Positions 1 to 8,619 of a stretch of DNA of 64,000 nucleotides are shown piece after piece. Below the pieces are notes generated by a model. The model was given only the letters and a program-made list of their open reading frames with translations. It was not told where the DNA came from and searched no databases. Position 1 is the first letter of the stretch. Every line of letters begins with the position of its first letter. Location: NCBI RefSeq assembly GCF_000202835.1, contig NC_015186.1, positions 3,443,501 to 3,507,500 of the forward strand. The letters run 5' to 3'. A program made the translations under genes and the position numbers. This DNA is from Acidiphilium multivorum AIU301 (GTDB taxonomy: Bacteria; Pseudomonadota; Alphaproteobacteria; Acetobacterales; Acetobacteraceae).

Positions 1-1
1 C

Positions 2-955
2 CGCGTCCTGCCCGGCATCGAGCCGGATGGCCGGTTCATATGGTCGTATCGCGAGGCGATGGTGCCGGACATCATGCCGAAATCCCTCGTGGTGATCGGC
101 TCCGGCGCGATCGGCATCGAGTTCGCGAGCTTCTACCGCAACATGGGCGCCGAGGTGACGGTGGTCGAGGCGCTGCCGCGCATCCTGCCGGTGGAGGACG
201 AGGAAATCTCCGCCTTCATGCACAAGCAGTTCGAGAAGCAGGGCATGAAGCTGCTCGTCGGGGCGAGCGTGAAGGGCGTCGAGAAGGGCAGGGACAGCGT
301 GACCGTCACGATCGAGGCCGGCGGAAAGGCGCAGAAGATCACCGCCGAGCGGGTGATCTCCGCGGTCGGCATCGTCGGCAATGTCGAAAATCTCGGCCTT
401 GAGCAGGCCGGCGTGAAGGTCGAGCGCACGCATGTGGTGGTCGATGGTTTCGGGCGCACCGGCGTCGAGGGCATCTACGCGATCGGCGATCTGACCGGCC
501 CGCCCTGGCTCGCCCACAAGGCCAGCCACGAGGGCGTGGTCTGCATCGAGCATATCGCGGGGCTGAAGCCGCATCCGTTCGAGACCTGGAACATCCCCGG
601 CTGCACCTATTGCCGCCCGCAGGTCGCCTCGGTCGGCATGACCGAAGCAAAGGCGAAGGAAGCCGGCCGCAAGGTGAAAATCGGCCGCTTCCCCTTTATC
701 GGGAACGGCAAGGCGATCGCCATGGGCGAACCCGAAGGCATGATCAAGACCGTCTTCGACGCCGAGACCGGCGAGCTCCTCGGCGCGCACATGGCTGGCG
801 CCGAGGTGACCGAGATGATCCAGGGCTACGTGGTCGCCCGGCAGCTCGAAACCACCGAGGCCGAACTGATGCACACCGTCTTCCCCCACCCCACGATCAG
901 TGAAGCGATGCACGAATCGGTGCTTGACGCGTATGGACAGGTCATCCACTTCTGA
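2..955 (+). CDS. lpdA: Dihydrolipoyl dehydrogenase (E3), 3' part
   Basis: The reading frame is already open at the window edge, so the FAD-binding N-terminus and the redox-active cysteine pair lie outside. The visible part holds the NAD-binding glycine motif GSGAIGIE (about 98-121), the second FAD contact GIYAIGDL (about 472-495) and the dimer-interface domain ending in FPHPTISEAMHE, which carries the catalytic His-Glu pair of the family. E3 reoxidises dihydrolipoamide in 2-oxoacid dehydrogenase complexes and the glycine cleavage system. lipA follows 6 bp after the stop, consistent with a lipoate/pyruvate dehydrogenase operon whose earlier genes are upstream. The identification is firm; which complex it serves is inferred from context. 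Confidence 0.95.
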   Translation, partial: RVLPGIEPDGRFIWSYREAMVPDIMPKSLVVIGSGAIGIEFASFYRNMGAEVTVVEALPRILPVEDEEISAFMHKQFEKQGMKLLVGASVKGVEKGRDSVTVTIEAGGKAQKITAERVISAVGIVGNVENLGLEQAGVKVERTHVVVDGFGRTGVEGIYAIGDLTGPPWLAHKASHEGVVCIEHIAGLKPHPFETWNIPGCTYCRPQVASVGMTEAKAKEAGRKVKIGRFPFIGNGKAIAMGEPEGMIKTVFDAETGELLGAHMAGAEVTEMIQGYVVARQLETTEAELMHTVFPHPTISEAMHESVLDAYGQVIHF

Positions 956-961
956 TCCGTC

Positions 962-1924
962 ATGCGCGTCGAGATCGATCACCGGAATTCGGGGGGCGGC
1001 AAGCTCCGCCATCCGGAAAAGCAGCACAGGCCGGATAACCCGATCCAGCGGAAACCCGCCTGGATCCGGGTGAAGGCGCCGAACCATCCCGTCTATCACG
1101 AAACCCGCGCGCTGATGCGCGAGGCCAAGCTGGTGACGGTCTGCGAGGAGGCGGCCTGCCCGAATATCGGCGAGTGCTGGTCGCAGCGCCACGCGACCAT
1201 GATGATCATGGGTGAAATCTGCACCCGCGCCTGCGCCTTCTGCAACGTCACCACCGGCCAGCCGGCGCCGCTCGCCGCCGACGAACCGGCCCGCGTGGCC
1301 GAAGCCGTGGCCCGGCTCGGCTTGCAGCATGTGGTGATCACCTCGGTCGACCGCGACGATCTCGATGATGGCGGGGCGGCGCATTTCGCGGCGGTGATCG
1401 GCGCGATCCGCGCCGCCGCACCCTCCACCACGATCGAGATCCTCACCCCGGACTTCCTGCGCAAGCCCGGTGCGCTGGAGGTGGTCGTCGCTGCCAGGCC
1501 GGACGTGTTCAACCACAATCTCGAAACCGTGCCGCGGCTCTACCCCTCGATCCGCCCCGGCGCGCGCTATTACCAGTCGCTCCGCCTGCTCGACCGGGTG
1601 AAGCAGCTCGACCCAAGCATCTTCACCAAATCCGGCCTGATGGCCGGGCTCGGCGAGGACCGCGGCGAGGTCGGCCAGGTGATGGACGACCTGCGCATCG
1701 CCGATGTCGATTTCCTCACCATCGGCCAGTATCTCCAGCCGACGGTGAAACACGCCGCGGTCGACCGGTTCGTCACCCCCGACGAGTTCGCCGATCTTGC
1801 CGCCATGGCCCGCGCCAAGGGGTTCCTGATGGTGTCGGCGACGCCGCTGACCCGCTCCTCCTATCACGCGGATGCCGATTTCGCCGCCCTGCGCGAAGCC
1901 CGGGCCGCCCGGCACGCGGCCTGA
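962..1924 (+). CDS. lipA: Lipoyl synthase
   Basis: Radical SAM enzyme that inserts two sulfurs into protein-bound octanoyl groups to make lipoyl cofactors. Both iron-sulfur motifs are visible: C61-x4-C66-x5-C72 for the auxiliary cluster and C87-x3-C91-x2-C94 for the SAM-binding cluster. The family C-terminal RSSYHA is present near residue 303. The 320 aa length is normal. The ATG lies 6 bp after lpdA and the next gene begins 1 bp after the stop, so the three are probably co-transcribed. The start is accepted because the family-typical lead-in [13 protein letters not shown] is retained. Confidence 0.97.
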   Translation: MRVEIDHRNSGGGKLRHPEKQHRPDNPIQRKPAWIRVKAPNHPVYHETRALMREAKLVTVCEEAACPNIGECWSQRHATMMIMGEICTRACAFCNVTTGQPAPLAADEPARVAEAVARLGLQHVVITSVDRDDLDDGGAAHFAAVIGAIRAAAPSTTIEILTPDFLRKPGALEVVVAARPDVFNHNLETVPRLYPSIRPGARYYQSLRLLDRVKQLDPSIFTKSGLMAGLGEDRGEVGQVMDDLRIADVDFLTIGQYLQPTVKHAAVDRFVTPDEFADLAAMARAKGFLMVSATPLTRSSYHADADFAALREARAARHAA

Positions 1925-1925
1925 C

Positions 1926-2396
1926 ATGCCGAGCTACACCGAGCGGAAACTGGTCCTCTACCAGCCCGGCCAGATGTTCGATCTCGTGGCCGATGTGGGG
2001 AAATATCCGCAATTCCTGCCCTGGTGCATCGGCGCGCGCGTCCGCTCGCAGCGCGGCGATGAAATGCTGGCGGACCTGACCATCGGGTTCGGTCCGTTCC
2101 GCGAGAGTTTCACCTCCCGCGTGATGCTGAACGCGCCCGAGCATATCCATGTCCGCTACGAGAACGGCCCCTTCCGCTACCTGCGCAACGAGTGGCGGTT
2201 CCTGCCGGACGAGCGCGGCACCATGATCGATTTCTATGTCGATTTCGAATTTCGCAGCCTGATCCTGCAGAAGGCCATCGGTGCGGTGTTCGCCGAGGCG
2301 GTGCGCCGGATGGTCGCGGCATTTCTGAAGCGCGCGCGCGATGTTTACGGCACGCCGCAGTCCGGCGCCGATCTCGCGGCACCCGCCGAGGGCTAG
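1926..2396 (+). CDS. RatA/Coq10-type START domain protein
   Basis: A 156 aa protein of the Coq10/RatA polyketide-cyclase-like family (START fold, one hydrophobic pocket). The opening, with VADVGKYPQFLPWC near residues 21-34, is the family hallmark. Eukaryotic Coq10 binds ubiquinone and helps respiration; Escherichia coli RatA has been reported to affect 70S ribosome association. Which role applies here cannot be told from sequence. The ATG directly follows the lipA stop; this lipA-ratA order is common in alphaproteobacteria. An in-frame ATG at 1872 lies inside lipA and is not favoured. Confidence 0.88.
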   Translation: MPSYTERKLVLYQPGQMFDLVADVGKYPQFLPWCIGARVRSQRGDEMLADLTIGFGPFRESFTSRVMLNAPEHIHVRYENGPFRYLRNEWRFLPDERGTMIDFYVDFEFRSLILQKAIGAVFAEAVRRMVAAFLKRARDVYGTPQSGADLAAPAEG

Positions 2397-2397
2397 G

Positions 2398-3456
2398 ATG
2401 TACGCCCCGCTCCGGCCCGATCCTTCGTTGCCGCCGGTGCGCATCAATCTCTATTCTGATACCCAGACCAGACCGTCGCCGGCGATGCGCGAGGCGATGC
2501 TCGGCGCCGAAGTGGGCGACGAGCAACTCGGTCTTGATCCGTCCGTGAATGCGCTCTGCGAGCGTGTGGCCGCCATGCTGGGGAAGGAGGCGGCAATGTT
2601 CCTGCCCTCCGGGGCGATGTGCAATTCGGTGGCCATCCTTACCCATTGCCGTCCCGGCGACGAGATCATCGCGCACGAGACCGCGCATATCATCGAGGCT
2701 GAGGGCGGAGCCCCCTGGGCGCTGGCGGGGGCGCGCGTACTCGGCCTGCGGGGCGCACGGGGCATGTTCTCGGCCGACGATCTTCGCGCCGCGCTGACGA
2801 TGCCTTCCCGCTATGCCGCGCCGCAGGTGCTGCTGGAAATCGAGCAGACGGCCAATCTCGGCGGCGGCACGATCTGGCCCTTGGCCACTCTTCGTGATCT
2901 CGTCGGCATTGCCCGCGCGGCCGGAATGGCAACGCACATGGATGGCGCGCGCCTGATGAACGCGGTGGTCGCGAGCGGAATCTCCGCCGCCGCCTACGCG
3001 GCGCCGTTCGACACCGTGTGGATCGACTTCACGAAAGGGCTTGGCGCCCCCCTCGGTGCCGTTCTGGCCGGTTCAGCCGACCTGATCGATCGCGCCTGGC
3101 GGTGGAAGCAGCGTCTGGGCGGTGCGCTCCGGCAGGCCGGAATCTGCGCCGCGGCCTGCCTGTATGCGCTCGATCATAACGTGGACCGGCTGGCCGAGGA
3201 CCACGCGAATGCCCGCGACCTTGCAGCAGGGCTCGCGGCGATCGGCGGTCTCAACGTCGAACCGCCGGAGACGAATCTGGTCTATGTCGATGTCGCGGCT
3301 TCAGGCCGCACTCCCGGGGACTGGGCGGCGGCGCTTCGCGCGCAAGGGATCATGGTTTCTGTGATGGGGGCGACCCGGCTACGGCTATGCACCCATCTCG
3401 ACGTGACCGGCACCGATATCATCGAGACGATTGCCGCCTTTCACAACCTTGCCTGA
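2398..3456 (+). CDS. ltaE: Low-specificity L-threonine aldolase (PLP)
   Basis: A 352 aa fold-type I PLP enzyme of the beta-eliminating lyase/threonine aldolase family, cleaving L-threonine or L-allo-threonine to glycine and acetaldehyde. Family landmarks are YSDTQTRP at the N-terminus (usually SDT.T.P), the cofactor region HMDGARL, and the Schiff-base lysine K213 in DFTKGLG. The start overlaps the preceding operon closely (ATG 1 bp after the ratA stop). Substrate stereochemistry cannot be read from the sequence. It may be the last gene of the lpdA-lipA-ratA transcript. Confidence 0.9.
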   Translation: MYAPLRPDPSLPPVRINLYSDTQTRPSPAMREAMLGAEVGDEQLGLDPSVNALCERVAAMLGKEAAMFLPSGAMCNSVAILTHCRPGDEIIAHETAHIIEAEGGAPWALAGARVLGLRGARGMFSADDLRAALTMPSRYAAPQVLLEIEQTANLGGGTIWPLATLRDLVGIARAAGMATHMDGARLMNAVVASGISAAAYAAPFDTVWIDFTKGLGAPLGAVLAGSADLIDRAWRWKQRLGGALRQAGICAAACLYALDHNVDRLAEDHANARDLAAGLAAIGGLNVEPPETNLVYVDVAASGRTPGDWAAALRAQGIMVSVMGATRLRLCTHLDVTGTDIIETIAAFHNLA

Positions 3457-3551
3457 GACGGGCGACTTCTTCCGCATCGCGTGATCACGGTGCGACCGGC
3501 GCGATACACCTCCGACCACCGCTGTGCAGGCCACCACGAAATATTCGCAGA

Positions 3552-3579
3552 AAGGGAGCCTCCTGGAAGAAGCTCCCTT
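3552..3579 (-). terminator. Hairpin downstream of the peroxidase gene
   Basis: A perfect 8-bp inverted repeat (AAGGGAGC at 3552-3559, GCTCCCTT at 3572-3579) with a 12-nt loop lies just past the 3599 stop on the minus strand. Read on that strand it runs into TTTCT, a weak U-tract. Likely intrinsic terminator for the cytochrome c peroxidase gene; it may also stop ltaE transcripts from the other side. Confidence 0.5.
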
Positions 3580-3598
3580 GTCCGTTTGCGGGTCAACT

Positions 3599-4732
3599 TC
3601 AGTTGAGCTGGCGCTGATTTTGCTGGAGCTTGGCAACCTGCATCATTGATGTGCTGTCGGGTGTTTCCGGCAGGTGTGGCATGGTCTCGACCGGAAACTT
3701 TCCGGTCAGGCTGTTTAGGAACGCGACGATGTTCGTCGTCTGCAGCCCGGTCAGCGTCTTGCCCAACTGACATGCGGCCATCACCCGAACGGCGGTTCGC
3801 AGCGACCCCACGGACCCGTTCTGGAAATATGGCGCAAGGACGGCGACGTTGCGCAGGCTCGGAACCTTGAAGACGTGCTCGTCGCTTTGCTTGTGCGTGA
3901 CGTCAAACCGTCCGGGATCGTCGGCGAGATGGTACTCCCGCACATAGGTGGCGCAGGTCGGGTTTGTCGGGATCATGGGGAATTTCCTGAACCAACCGGT
4001 TCCCATGGGCAGGCCCGGATTATCGAACATCGCGCCGGCGTGGCAGCTCGCACAGCCGAGATCGGAGACCTCGTGCATTCCCTGCTTCGCCGACTTGTCG
4101 AGCGCGTTCTTGTCGCCCTTCAGATACCGATCGTATGGGCTGTCGGGCGTCACCAGGGTCCGTTCGTATGTGGCGATCGCCTGAACGACGTGTTCGAAGG
4201 TGATCGGCGTCTTGCCGCCGAAAACACGGGCAAATTCCCGCCTGTAACCGGGAATCCCAGCCAGGCGCTTCACGATGGCTCCGGAACTCGGCATGCCCAT
4301 CTCGATCGGATTGAGCAATGGCCCCTTCGCCTGATCTTCAAGGCTCTTTGCGCGTCCGTCCCAGAACTGGACCGTATTGAACGCGGAATTGAACACGGTC
4401 GGCGCGTGTCTTGGCCGGTCGACGCGGCCCAGAACACCGAAGGAGAGCGGCAGTCCATCGCTGCCATTTCCCGCGACGTTGTGGCAGGTGTCGCAGGACA
4501 CGTCGCCCGACAATGACAGCCGCGGATCGAAATACAACTGCTTGCCAAGATGGATCTTCCGGGGGGTCATCGGGTTGTCGGCGGGAACCGGCACCTTCGA
4601 TGGAAACTCGCCGCCGGGGGGAGCGGCCGAGGCCGCTTGCAGTCCCGCCATAATCGCGCCGGTGATCAGAGCGGTGTAAAGCGCGATCATTTTGCGCCTG
4701 ATCGGCGCATGGACAAGATATTGTCGTCTCAT
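3599..4732 (-). CDS. Diheme cytochrome c peroxidase (CCP/MauG family)
   Basis: A 377 aa exported protein with a hydrophobic signal sequence (about residues 15-36, ending ASAA) and two covalent heme sites, C80-x2-C83-H84 and C227-x2-C230-H231. The linker FWDGRAKSLEDQA and the C-terminal VPSLRNVAVLAPYFQNGSV are typical of bacterial CCPs, which reduce peroxide in the periplasm with electrons from small cytochromes or cupredoxins. The position before NGSV is Gln where many homologues have His. An inner ATG at 4690 is an alternative start and would still include the signal peptide. The gene stands alone with its own AT-rich promoter region, now next to an IS insertion. Heme loading would depend on the Ccm system at 26.4-31.7 kb. 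Confidence 0.92.
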   Translation of the reverse strand: MRRQYLVHAPIRRKMIALYTALITGAIMAGLQAASAAPPGGEFPSKVPVPADNPMTPRKIHLGKQLYFDPRLSLSGDVSCDTCHNVAGNGSDGLPLSFGVLGRVDRPRHAPTVFNSAFNTVQFWDGRAKSLEDQAKGPLLNPIEMGMPSSGAIVKRLAGIPGYRREFARVFGGKTPITFEHVVQAIATYERTLVTPDSPYDRYLKGDKNALDKSAKQGMHEVSDLGCASCHAGAMFDNPGLPMGTGWFRKFPMIPTNPTCATYVREYHLADDPGRFDVTHKQSDEHVFKVPSLRNVAVLAPYFQNGSVGSLRTAVRVMAACQLGKTLTGLQTTNIVAFLNSLTGKFPVETMPHLPETPDSTSMMQVAKLQQNQRQLN

Positions 4733-4787
4733 CGGAGTCTCTTTTGCTTGTTCAGGAGATGTTTTTGTTCATATCGTCCTCAAATAT

Positions 4788-4815
4788 TTTATAAATCATG
4801 AATGTATATTGTCGA
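4788..4815 (-). promoter_or_regulatory. Candidate promoter of the peroxidase gene
   Basis: On the minus strand a TCGACA -35-like hexamer (4810-4815) and TATAAA (4788-4793) are separated by 16 nt in a conspicuously AT-rich stretch, about 50 bp before the peroxidase start. The IS left end (4851) is only some 35 bp further upstream. Housekeeping-type sigma-70 promoter by pattern only. Confidence 0.35.
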
Positions 4816-4842
4816 TTTTGTCGCTTTTTGTGAGGTTGGATT

Positions 4843-4850
4843 GGTCGTTC
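4843..4850. repeat. Target-site duplication, left copy
   Basis: GGTCGTTC directly abuts the left terminal repeat and recurs exactly at 5931-5938. Eight bp is the duplication length expected for IS1595-family elements. Confidence 0.9.
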
Positions 4851-5930
4851 CTTGCCTATCCGGTTGTTACCCACACCCACTAAATGTAGGGTGTGTCCAT
4901 TCCCCGGAATAAAGCTCGTCAAAGGTTGGTGCGGCTGCCCTACCCGCGATTCCGAGCAGCGAGCGGAACGCGTTGAAGGGATAGAGGCGCCGGTTGAACC
5001 GAAACGTGAATTCATTGAGGTAGGCTTGTAGATGTTTGGCGCTGACCCCGTGATGGATGCCGTTGATCCAGGTCTTCAGGTTGGTAAAGACCAAGTGGAC
5101 GATCGGCAGGAATTCTTCTGCCACCTCCGGGTCGCCGCATTCGGCGATTGCATGGTGGTCGAACCCGCGCCTTCCGAGACCGGCATAGCCGCTCCAGTCG
5201 TCGGTAACGATCAGCGATCCGGGAGCAACGGCGTTTTCGACGAATCCGCAGAGCGAATTGGCGCTACGGTCGGGGACAACAGCGAGACGAACGCGTCCCG
5301 CGTAGCGACCGTCTTTCCGATTGTCGAGCTTGGTTCCCGGTTTCCGGTGGCGCACCTCCACGGCACAGGCGACGAGAACCTTGTGATGGACACCCCGTCC
5401 ATCGCCTCGGGTTCGTCCTCCAACCCACGTTTCATCCACTTCGACGTGTTCTTGCGGCGTGTCGCCAATCTTGTCGCGCTCGGGGCGCACCATCCCGGCG
5501 CGCAGCTTATGAAGGATGCCGAAGGCGGTCTCGTAGCGCGACAGGCCGAGTTGCCGCTGAAATTGGACGGCCGACATTCCGGGCGTCTGGCTGGCGATCA
5601 AGTAAGCCGCCCAGAACCAAGTCGACAGCGGCGTGTGACTGCGTTCCATAACGGTCCCAGCCATCAGGCTTACGTCTTTGCGACAGGCCCGGCAGCGCAG
5701 AACGCCCGGGCGCGCCTCGAAACGGAACGGCTCGCCAACGACGCCGCACCTTGGGCAGGCGAACCCTCCATTCCAGCGGGCGCTTTCGAGATAGGCGGCA
5801 CAGGCCGCGTCGTTCGGGAAAATACGCTGGAATTCCGGCAGAGACTGCGGGAACGGCAGGTCTTCACGGGCCAGGACATCCATGCCCAACACTAGATCTA
5901 GTAGGTATGGGAGTCAACCGGATAGGCAAG
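4851..5930 (-). mobile_element. Intact IS1595-family (ISXO2-like) insertion sequence, 1080 bp
   Basis: The element is bounded by perfect 16-bp inverted repeats (CTTGCCTATCCGGTTG at 4851-4866 and its complement at 5915-5930). Imperfect similarity continues about 16 bp further inward. It is flanked by an exact 8-bp direct repeat, GGTCGTTC. It carries one full-length transposase and no passenger gene. Exact duplication and an undamaged ORF imply recent insertion. It landed between the peroxidase promoter region and the 3' end of the FMN reductase gene, so no coding sequence is broken. Confidence 0.93.
4867..5883 (-). CDS. IS1595-family transposase
   Basis: A 338 aa transposase. It has an N-terminal zinc ribbon (C43-x2-C46 and C64-x2-C67), then the ISXO2-like DDE-type catalytic core: D150 in EVDETWVGG, D228 in VTDDWSGY, and the family block NLKTWINGIHHGVSAKHLQ (from N268), which supplies the third catalytic position. 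The ending EFTFRFNRR is typical. The TAA stop sits immediately inside the left terminal repeat. An upstream in-frame GTG (5892) would add three residues; the ATG is preferred. No frameshift or internal stop is seen, so it is probably functional. Confidence 0.93.
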   Translation of the reverse strand: MDVLAREDLPFPQSLPEFQRIFPNDAACAAYLESARWNGGFACPRCGVVGEPFRFEARPGVLRCRACRKDVSLMAGTVMERSHTPLSTWFWAAYLIASQTPGMSAVQFQRQLGLSRYETAFGILHKLRAGMVRPERDKIGDTPQEHVEVDETWVGGRTRGDGRGVHHKVLVACAVEVRHRKPGTKLDNRKDGRYAGRVRLAVVPDRSANSLCGFVENAVAPGSLIVTDDWSGYAGLGRRGFDHHAIAECGDPEVAEEFLPIVHLVFTNLKTWINGIHHGVSAKHLQAYLNEFTFRFNRRLYPFNAFRSLLGIAGRAAAPTFDELYSGEWTHPTFSGCG

Positions 5931-5938
5931 GGTCGTTC
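5931..5938. repeat. Target-site duplication, right copy
   Basis: GGTCGTTC immediately outside the right terminal repeat, identical to 4843-4850. Confidence 0.9.
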
Positions 5939-5983
5939 TTCGTTGATATTGATGAGTGCAGGCTGGATCTGATAGCGGCTTAG

Positions 5984-6568
5984 TCACGCAAGTGAAACCA
6001 TGTTCTCGGCCAGGTTATCTGTCGCGCGTGGTGCTAGGAGGTTTTCGATTGCGGCGGTGATGAAGCCGAGGCTGGTGCCGTCGACCAGGAGGCCATTGGA
6101 TACTTTACCGTCGACCGCACCGATGACGATCTGCGGTCCCGGAATCGGCAGGGCCTGCATCGCAAGCATCGTTTCGTTCACCTGGGCCTGTGCCCTGACC
6201 CCGCCCGTAAATGCAGGTGATGATGACACCACAATAAAGGGCTTGCCCTTCAGCACAGAATTGCCATGCGGTCGTGATGCCCAGTCAAGGGCGTTTTTCA
6301 ATGCGCCGGGCATGCCGTGATTGTACTCCGGGGTCGAAACGACAAGAGCGTCGCTCTCCGCGATTTGCTTCCGGAAGTCATGAACGGCGCGGGGCGGTTT
6401 GTCGTCGTCCAGGTCCTGGTTGTAGAGCGGGAGGTCGACCCCGACGAGCGACAGGCTGACACGAGCGTCAAGGACACTCCTCACTCCAAGGAGGACGGCG
6501 CGCGAATGGGCGTTGCGCCGCAGGCTGCCGACAATGCCGAGCAGCCGCAGCGGTGGATGCAAGGCCAT
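5984..6568 (-). CDS. NADPH-dependent FMN reductase family protein
   Basis: A 194 aa flavodoxin-like oxidoreductase. The phosphate-binding loop GIVGSLRRNAHS lies near residue 10 and the family signature STPEYNHGMPGALKNALDW near residue 82. Members reduce FMN, quinones, azo dyes or chromate with NAD(P)H. The start is set at the ATG preceded by GAGGTGGAG; longer in-frame starts would run into the upstream gene. It begins 7 bp after the aldo/keto reductase stop, so the two form a short operon facing away from a LysR regulator. The physiological substrate is unknown. Confidence 0.88.
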   Translation of the reverse strand: MALHPPLRLLGIVGSLRRNAHSRAVLLGVRSVLDARVSLSLVGVDLPLYNQDLDDDKPPRAVHDFRKQIAESDALVVSTPEYNHGMPGALKNALDWASRPHGNSVLKGKPFIVVSSSPAFTGGVRAQAQVNETMLAMQALPIPGPQIVIGAVDGKVSNGLLVDGTSLGFITAAIENLLAPRATDNLAENMVSLA

Positions 6569-6575
6569 CTCCACC

Positions 6576-7601
6576 TCACGCTCCCGCCGGCCGGGCGGGC
6601 CCGGTTCCCGCGCCGCTCGTCTCAATCGCGGTCGCGATGGCCGCCATGTCATCGTTGTCGAGCCGCAGGCTGGCGGCGGCAATCCAGCCGTCTACCTGCG
6701 ACGCATTGCGCGCGCCGACAATGGCGCCGGATACGCCCGGCCAGGCGAGCGTCCACGCAACGGCGGCGGCCGGGACCGAGACACCGTGCCGTTCTGCAAC
6801 AGGACGCAGCGCGTCGACGAGACGGAGGTTGCGGGCCAGCTTGTCGCCAATGAATTCGTCATTGCGCGAGCGCCAGTCATCCGCCGGAAGCGATTTTGCG
6901 CGTTCGATCGAGAACCGCCCGGTCAGCAGCCCCGCCTGCATCGGGCTATAGACGATGACGCCGGTGCCGTGCGCGTGACACCAGGGCAACTCGCGCTCCG
7001 CGGCATCGCGCCGGATTGCCGAGAAGGGGGGCTGCAACGTGTCGACATGGCCAAGCCGCTCAGCCACCGCAAGTTGCTCGGCACTGTGATTTGACAGGCC
7101 AACGGCCCTGACTTTCCCTTCAGCCTTGAGGTCCAGCATCGTCTGCCAGTAATCTGCCAGCCGTGTGCCGTCTTTCGCTGGCCAGTGCACCTGATAAAGG
7201 TCAATTCGTTCGATGCCGAGGCGCCGCAGCGATGCATCGACTTCGCGCCGGATGCTTTGCGGCGAGCCGACCTGCCGCGGCATGGCGTGGCGATCGGTCT
7301 CGTCCCATACCAGGCCGCATTTGGTGAACACATAGGGGCGTTCGGCTTGTGGCATCTCCGCCAGCGCACGCGAGACGACCTCTTCGGAATGGCCGAGCCC
7401 GTAGATCGCTGCGGTATCGATCCAGTTCACGCCTCGCGAAACGGCATGCCGGATTGCCGCGATCGAATCGCGGTCATCCTGAGCCCCCCATCCTACGGCC
7501 CAGTCAGCCCCGCCGATGGCCCATGCGCCGAAGCCGACGCGGGTGATCTCCATATCGGTCAGGCCGAGCCTGATCCTTGGCAGCGTCGTATATGCATCCA
7601 T
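6576..7601 (-). CDS. Aldo/keto reductase
   Basis: A 341 aa (alpha/beta)8-barrel NADPH oxidoreductase. The AKR catalytic tetrad is complete: D62 and Y67 in IDTAAIYGLG, K94 in VFTKCG, H139 in YQVHW. The C-terminal region GVSGAIVGARN binds cofactor phosphate. The start is the ATG at 7601, preceded by GGAG, rather than an upstream ATG at 7655 that lies in the shared promoter. Co-transcription with the FMN reductase, and divergence from lysR, suggest a carbonyl/quinone stress-response unit; the substrate cannot be assigned. Confidence 0.9.
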   Translation of the reverse strand: MDAYTTLPRIRLGLTDMEITRVGFGAWAIGGADWAVGWGAQDDRDSIAAIRHAVSRGVNWIDTAAIYGLGHSEEVVSRALAEMPQAERPYVFTKCGLVWDETDRHAMPRQVGSPQSIRREVDASLRRLGIERIDLYQVHWPAKDGTRLADYWQTMLDLKAEGKVRAVGLSNHSAEQLAVAERLGHVDTLQPPFSAIRRDAAERELPWCHAHGTGVIVYSPMQAGLLTGRFSIERAKSLPADDWRSRNDEFIGDKLARNLRLVDALRPVAERHGVSVPAAAVAWTLAWPGVSGAIVGARNASQVDGWIAAASLRLDNDDMAAIATAIETSGAGTGPARPAGA

Positions 7602-7654
7602 CTCCAAATCTCCATTCTGGCGCCCGGGAGATGGAGAGCGTTGAATATCGTTCA

Positions 7655-7667
7655 AATAAAACTTATT
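7655..7667. promoter_or_regulatory. AT-rich dyad between AKR operon and lysR
   Basis: The perfect inverted repeat AATAA-AAC-TTATT lies in the 104-bp divergent intergenic region, where LysR-type regulators usually bind (T-N11-A sites). Candidate operator by position and symmetry only. Confidence 0.4.
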
Positions 7668-7705
7668 GATCCGAATCTTCTCTCGGATAGATGGAGAGAT
7701 GGCGC

Positions 7706-8617
7706 ATGGAGCTCAGACAGCTGCATCATTTTGTCGCGCTAGCCGAGGAGCGGCAGTTCACGCGCGCCGCACGTCGCGTGAACATCGTGCAATCGGCGCT
7801 CTCGACGTCGATCCGGGCACTCGAGAGGGAACTCGATGCGCCCCTTTTCGTGCGCAGCACCCGTGACGTGCGGCTGACCGGTGCGGGCGAGATCTTCCTT
7901 GAAAAAGCGCGATTGGCGATCGAGGCGGTGCGGGATGCGCGTAGCGCCGTTGCCGAAGTGCAGGGCCTGAAGCGGGGAACGCTGAAAATCGGCACAGTGC
8001 AGAGCCTGCCCGCATTTCTCGACCTGCCATTGCTTCTGGCGCGGTTTCACCAGCGGCATCCCGGCATCGAAATCCGGCTCATTCAGGGCAGCTCGTCAGC
8101 CCTTGCGGACCGGACACGGGCCGGCGGCATCGATGCCGCGTTCTTCCCGGTGGGTACGCATTTGACCGATCTCGTCACAACGATGATCGCGTGTGACGAG
8201 GTTGTGCTCGCCTGTCCCCGCGGTCATCCGCTGGAGGGACTGACCGGCGTCGCCCTCGAGGCGATAAAGGATTTTCCGTTTGTCGACTTCGAAACGGGCT
8301 GGGGTACCCGCAGGCTGGTCGACGGCCGCTTTGGTGATGCCGGCATCGGCCGCCATACCGCGTTCGAAGTCAGCGATCTCGACACGATGCTGAAACTGGT
8401 CAGTCTCGGCCTAGGCATTGCCCTCCTGCCGGAGACGGTCGTTGTGGCGCGTGATCCGGACATCGGGATGGCGCGTCTCTCATCACCCGAACTCTGCTGG
8501 GAACTGGTCGTCGCCCACCTGCCCGTCGCCGGCCCGGGAACCCCGGTGGCCGCATTTCTTTCCCTGCTTCACGAAAGCCTTGTCATCACCGACACGGCGC
8601 AGTTGCCCGAAGCCTGA
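7706..8617 (+). CDS. LysR-type transcriptional regulator
   Basis: A 303 aa protein with a winged helix-turn-helix at residues about 3-60 (FTRAARRVNIVQSALSTSIRALE), then a two-lobed effector domain. The start at 7706 is chosen because GGAGAG precedes it at 7693-7698; an ATG at 7691 would swallow that site. Divergent orientation to the aldo/keto reductase-FMN reductase pair suggests it controls that pair and itself. The inducer is unknown. Confidence 0.92.
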   Translation: MELRQLHHFVALAEERQFTRAARRVNIVQSALSTSIRALERELDAPLFVRSTRDVRLTGAGEIFLEKARLAIEAVRDARSAVAEVQGLKRGTLKIGTVQSLPAFLDLPLLLARFHQRHPGIEIRLIQGSSSALADRTRAGGIDAAFFPVGTHLTDLVTTMIACDEVVLACPRGHPLEGLTGVALEAIKDFPFVDFETGWGTRRLVDGRFGDAGIGRHTAFEVSDLDTMLKLVSLGLGIALLPETVVVARDPDIGMARLSSPELCWELVVAHLPVAGPGTPVAAFLSLLHESLVITDTAQLPEA

Positions 8618-8619
8618 TG

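Noticed and set aside
5032-5895. 287-codon ORF on the plus strand within the IS
   Set aside because: Antisense to the transposase; IS1595 elements of this size carry one gene.
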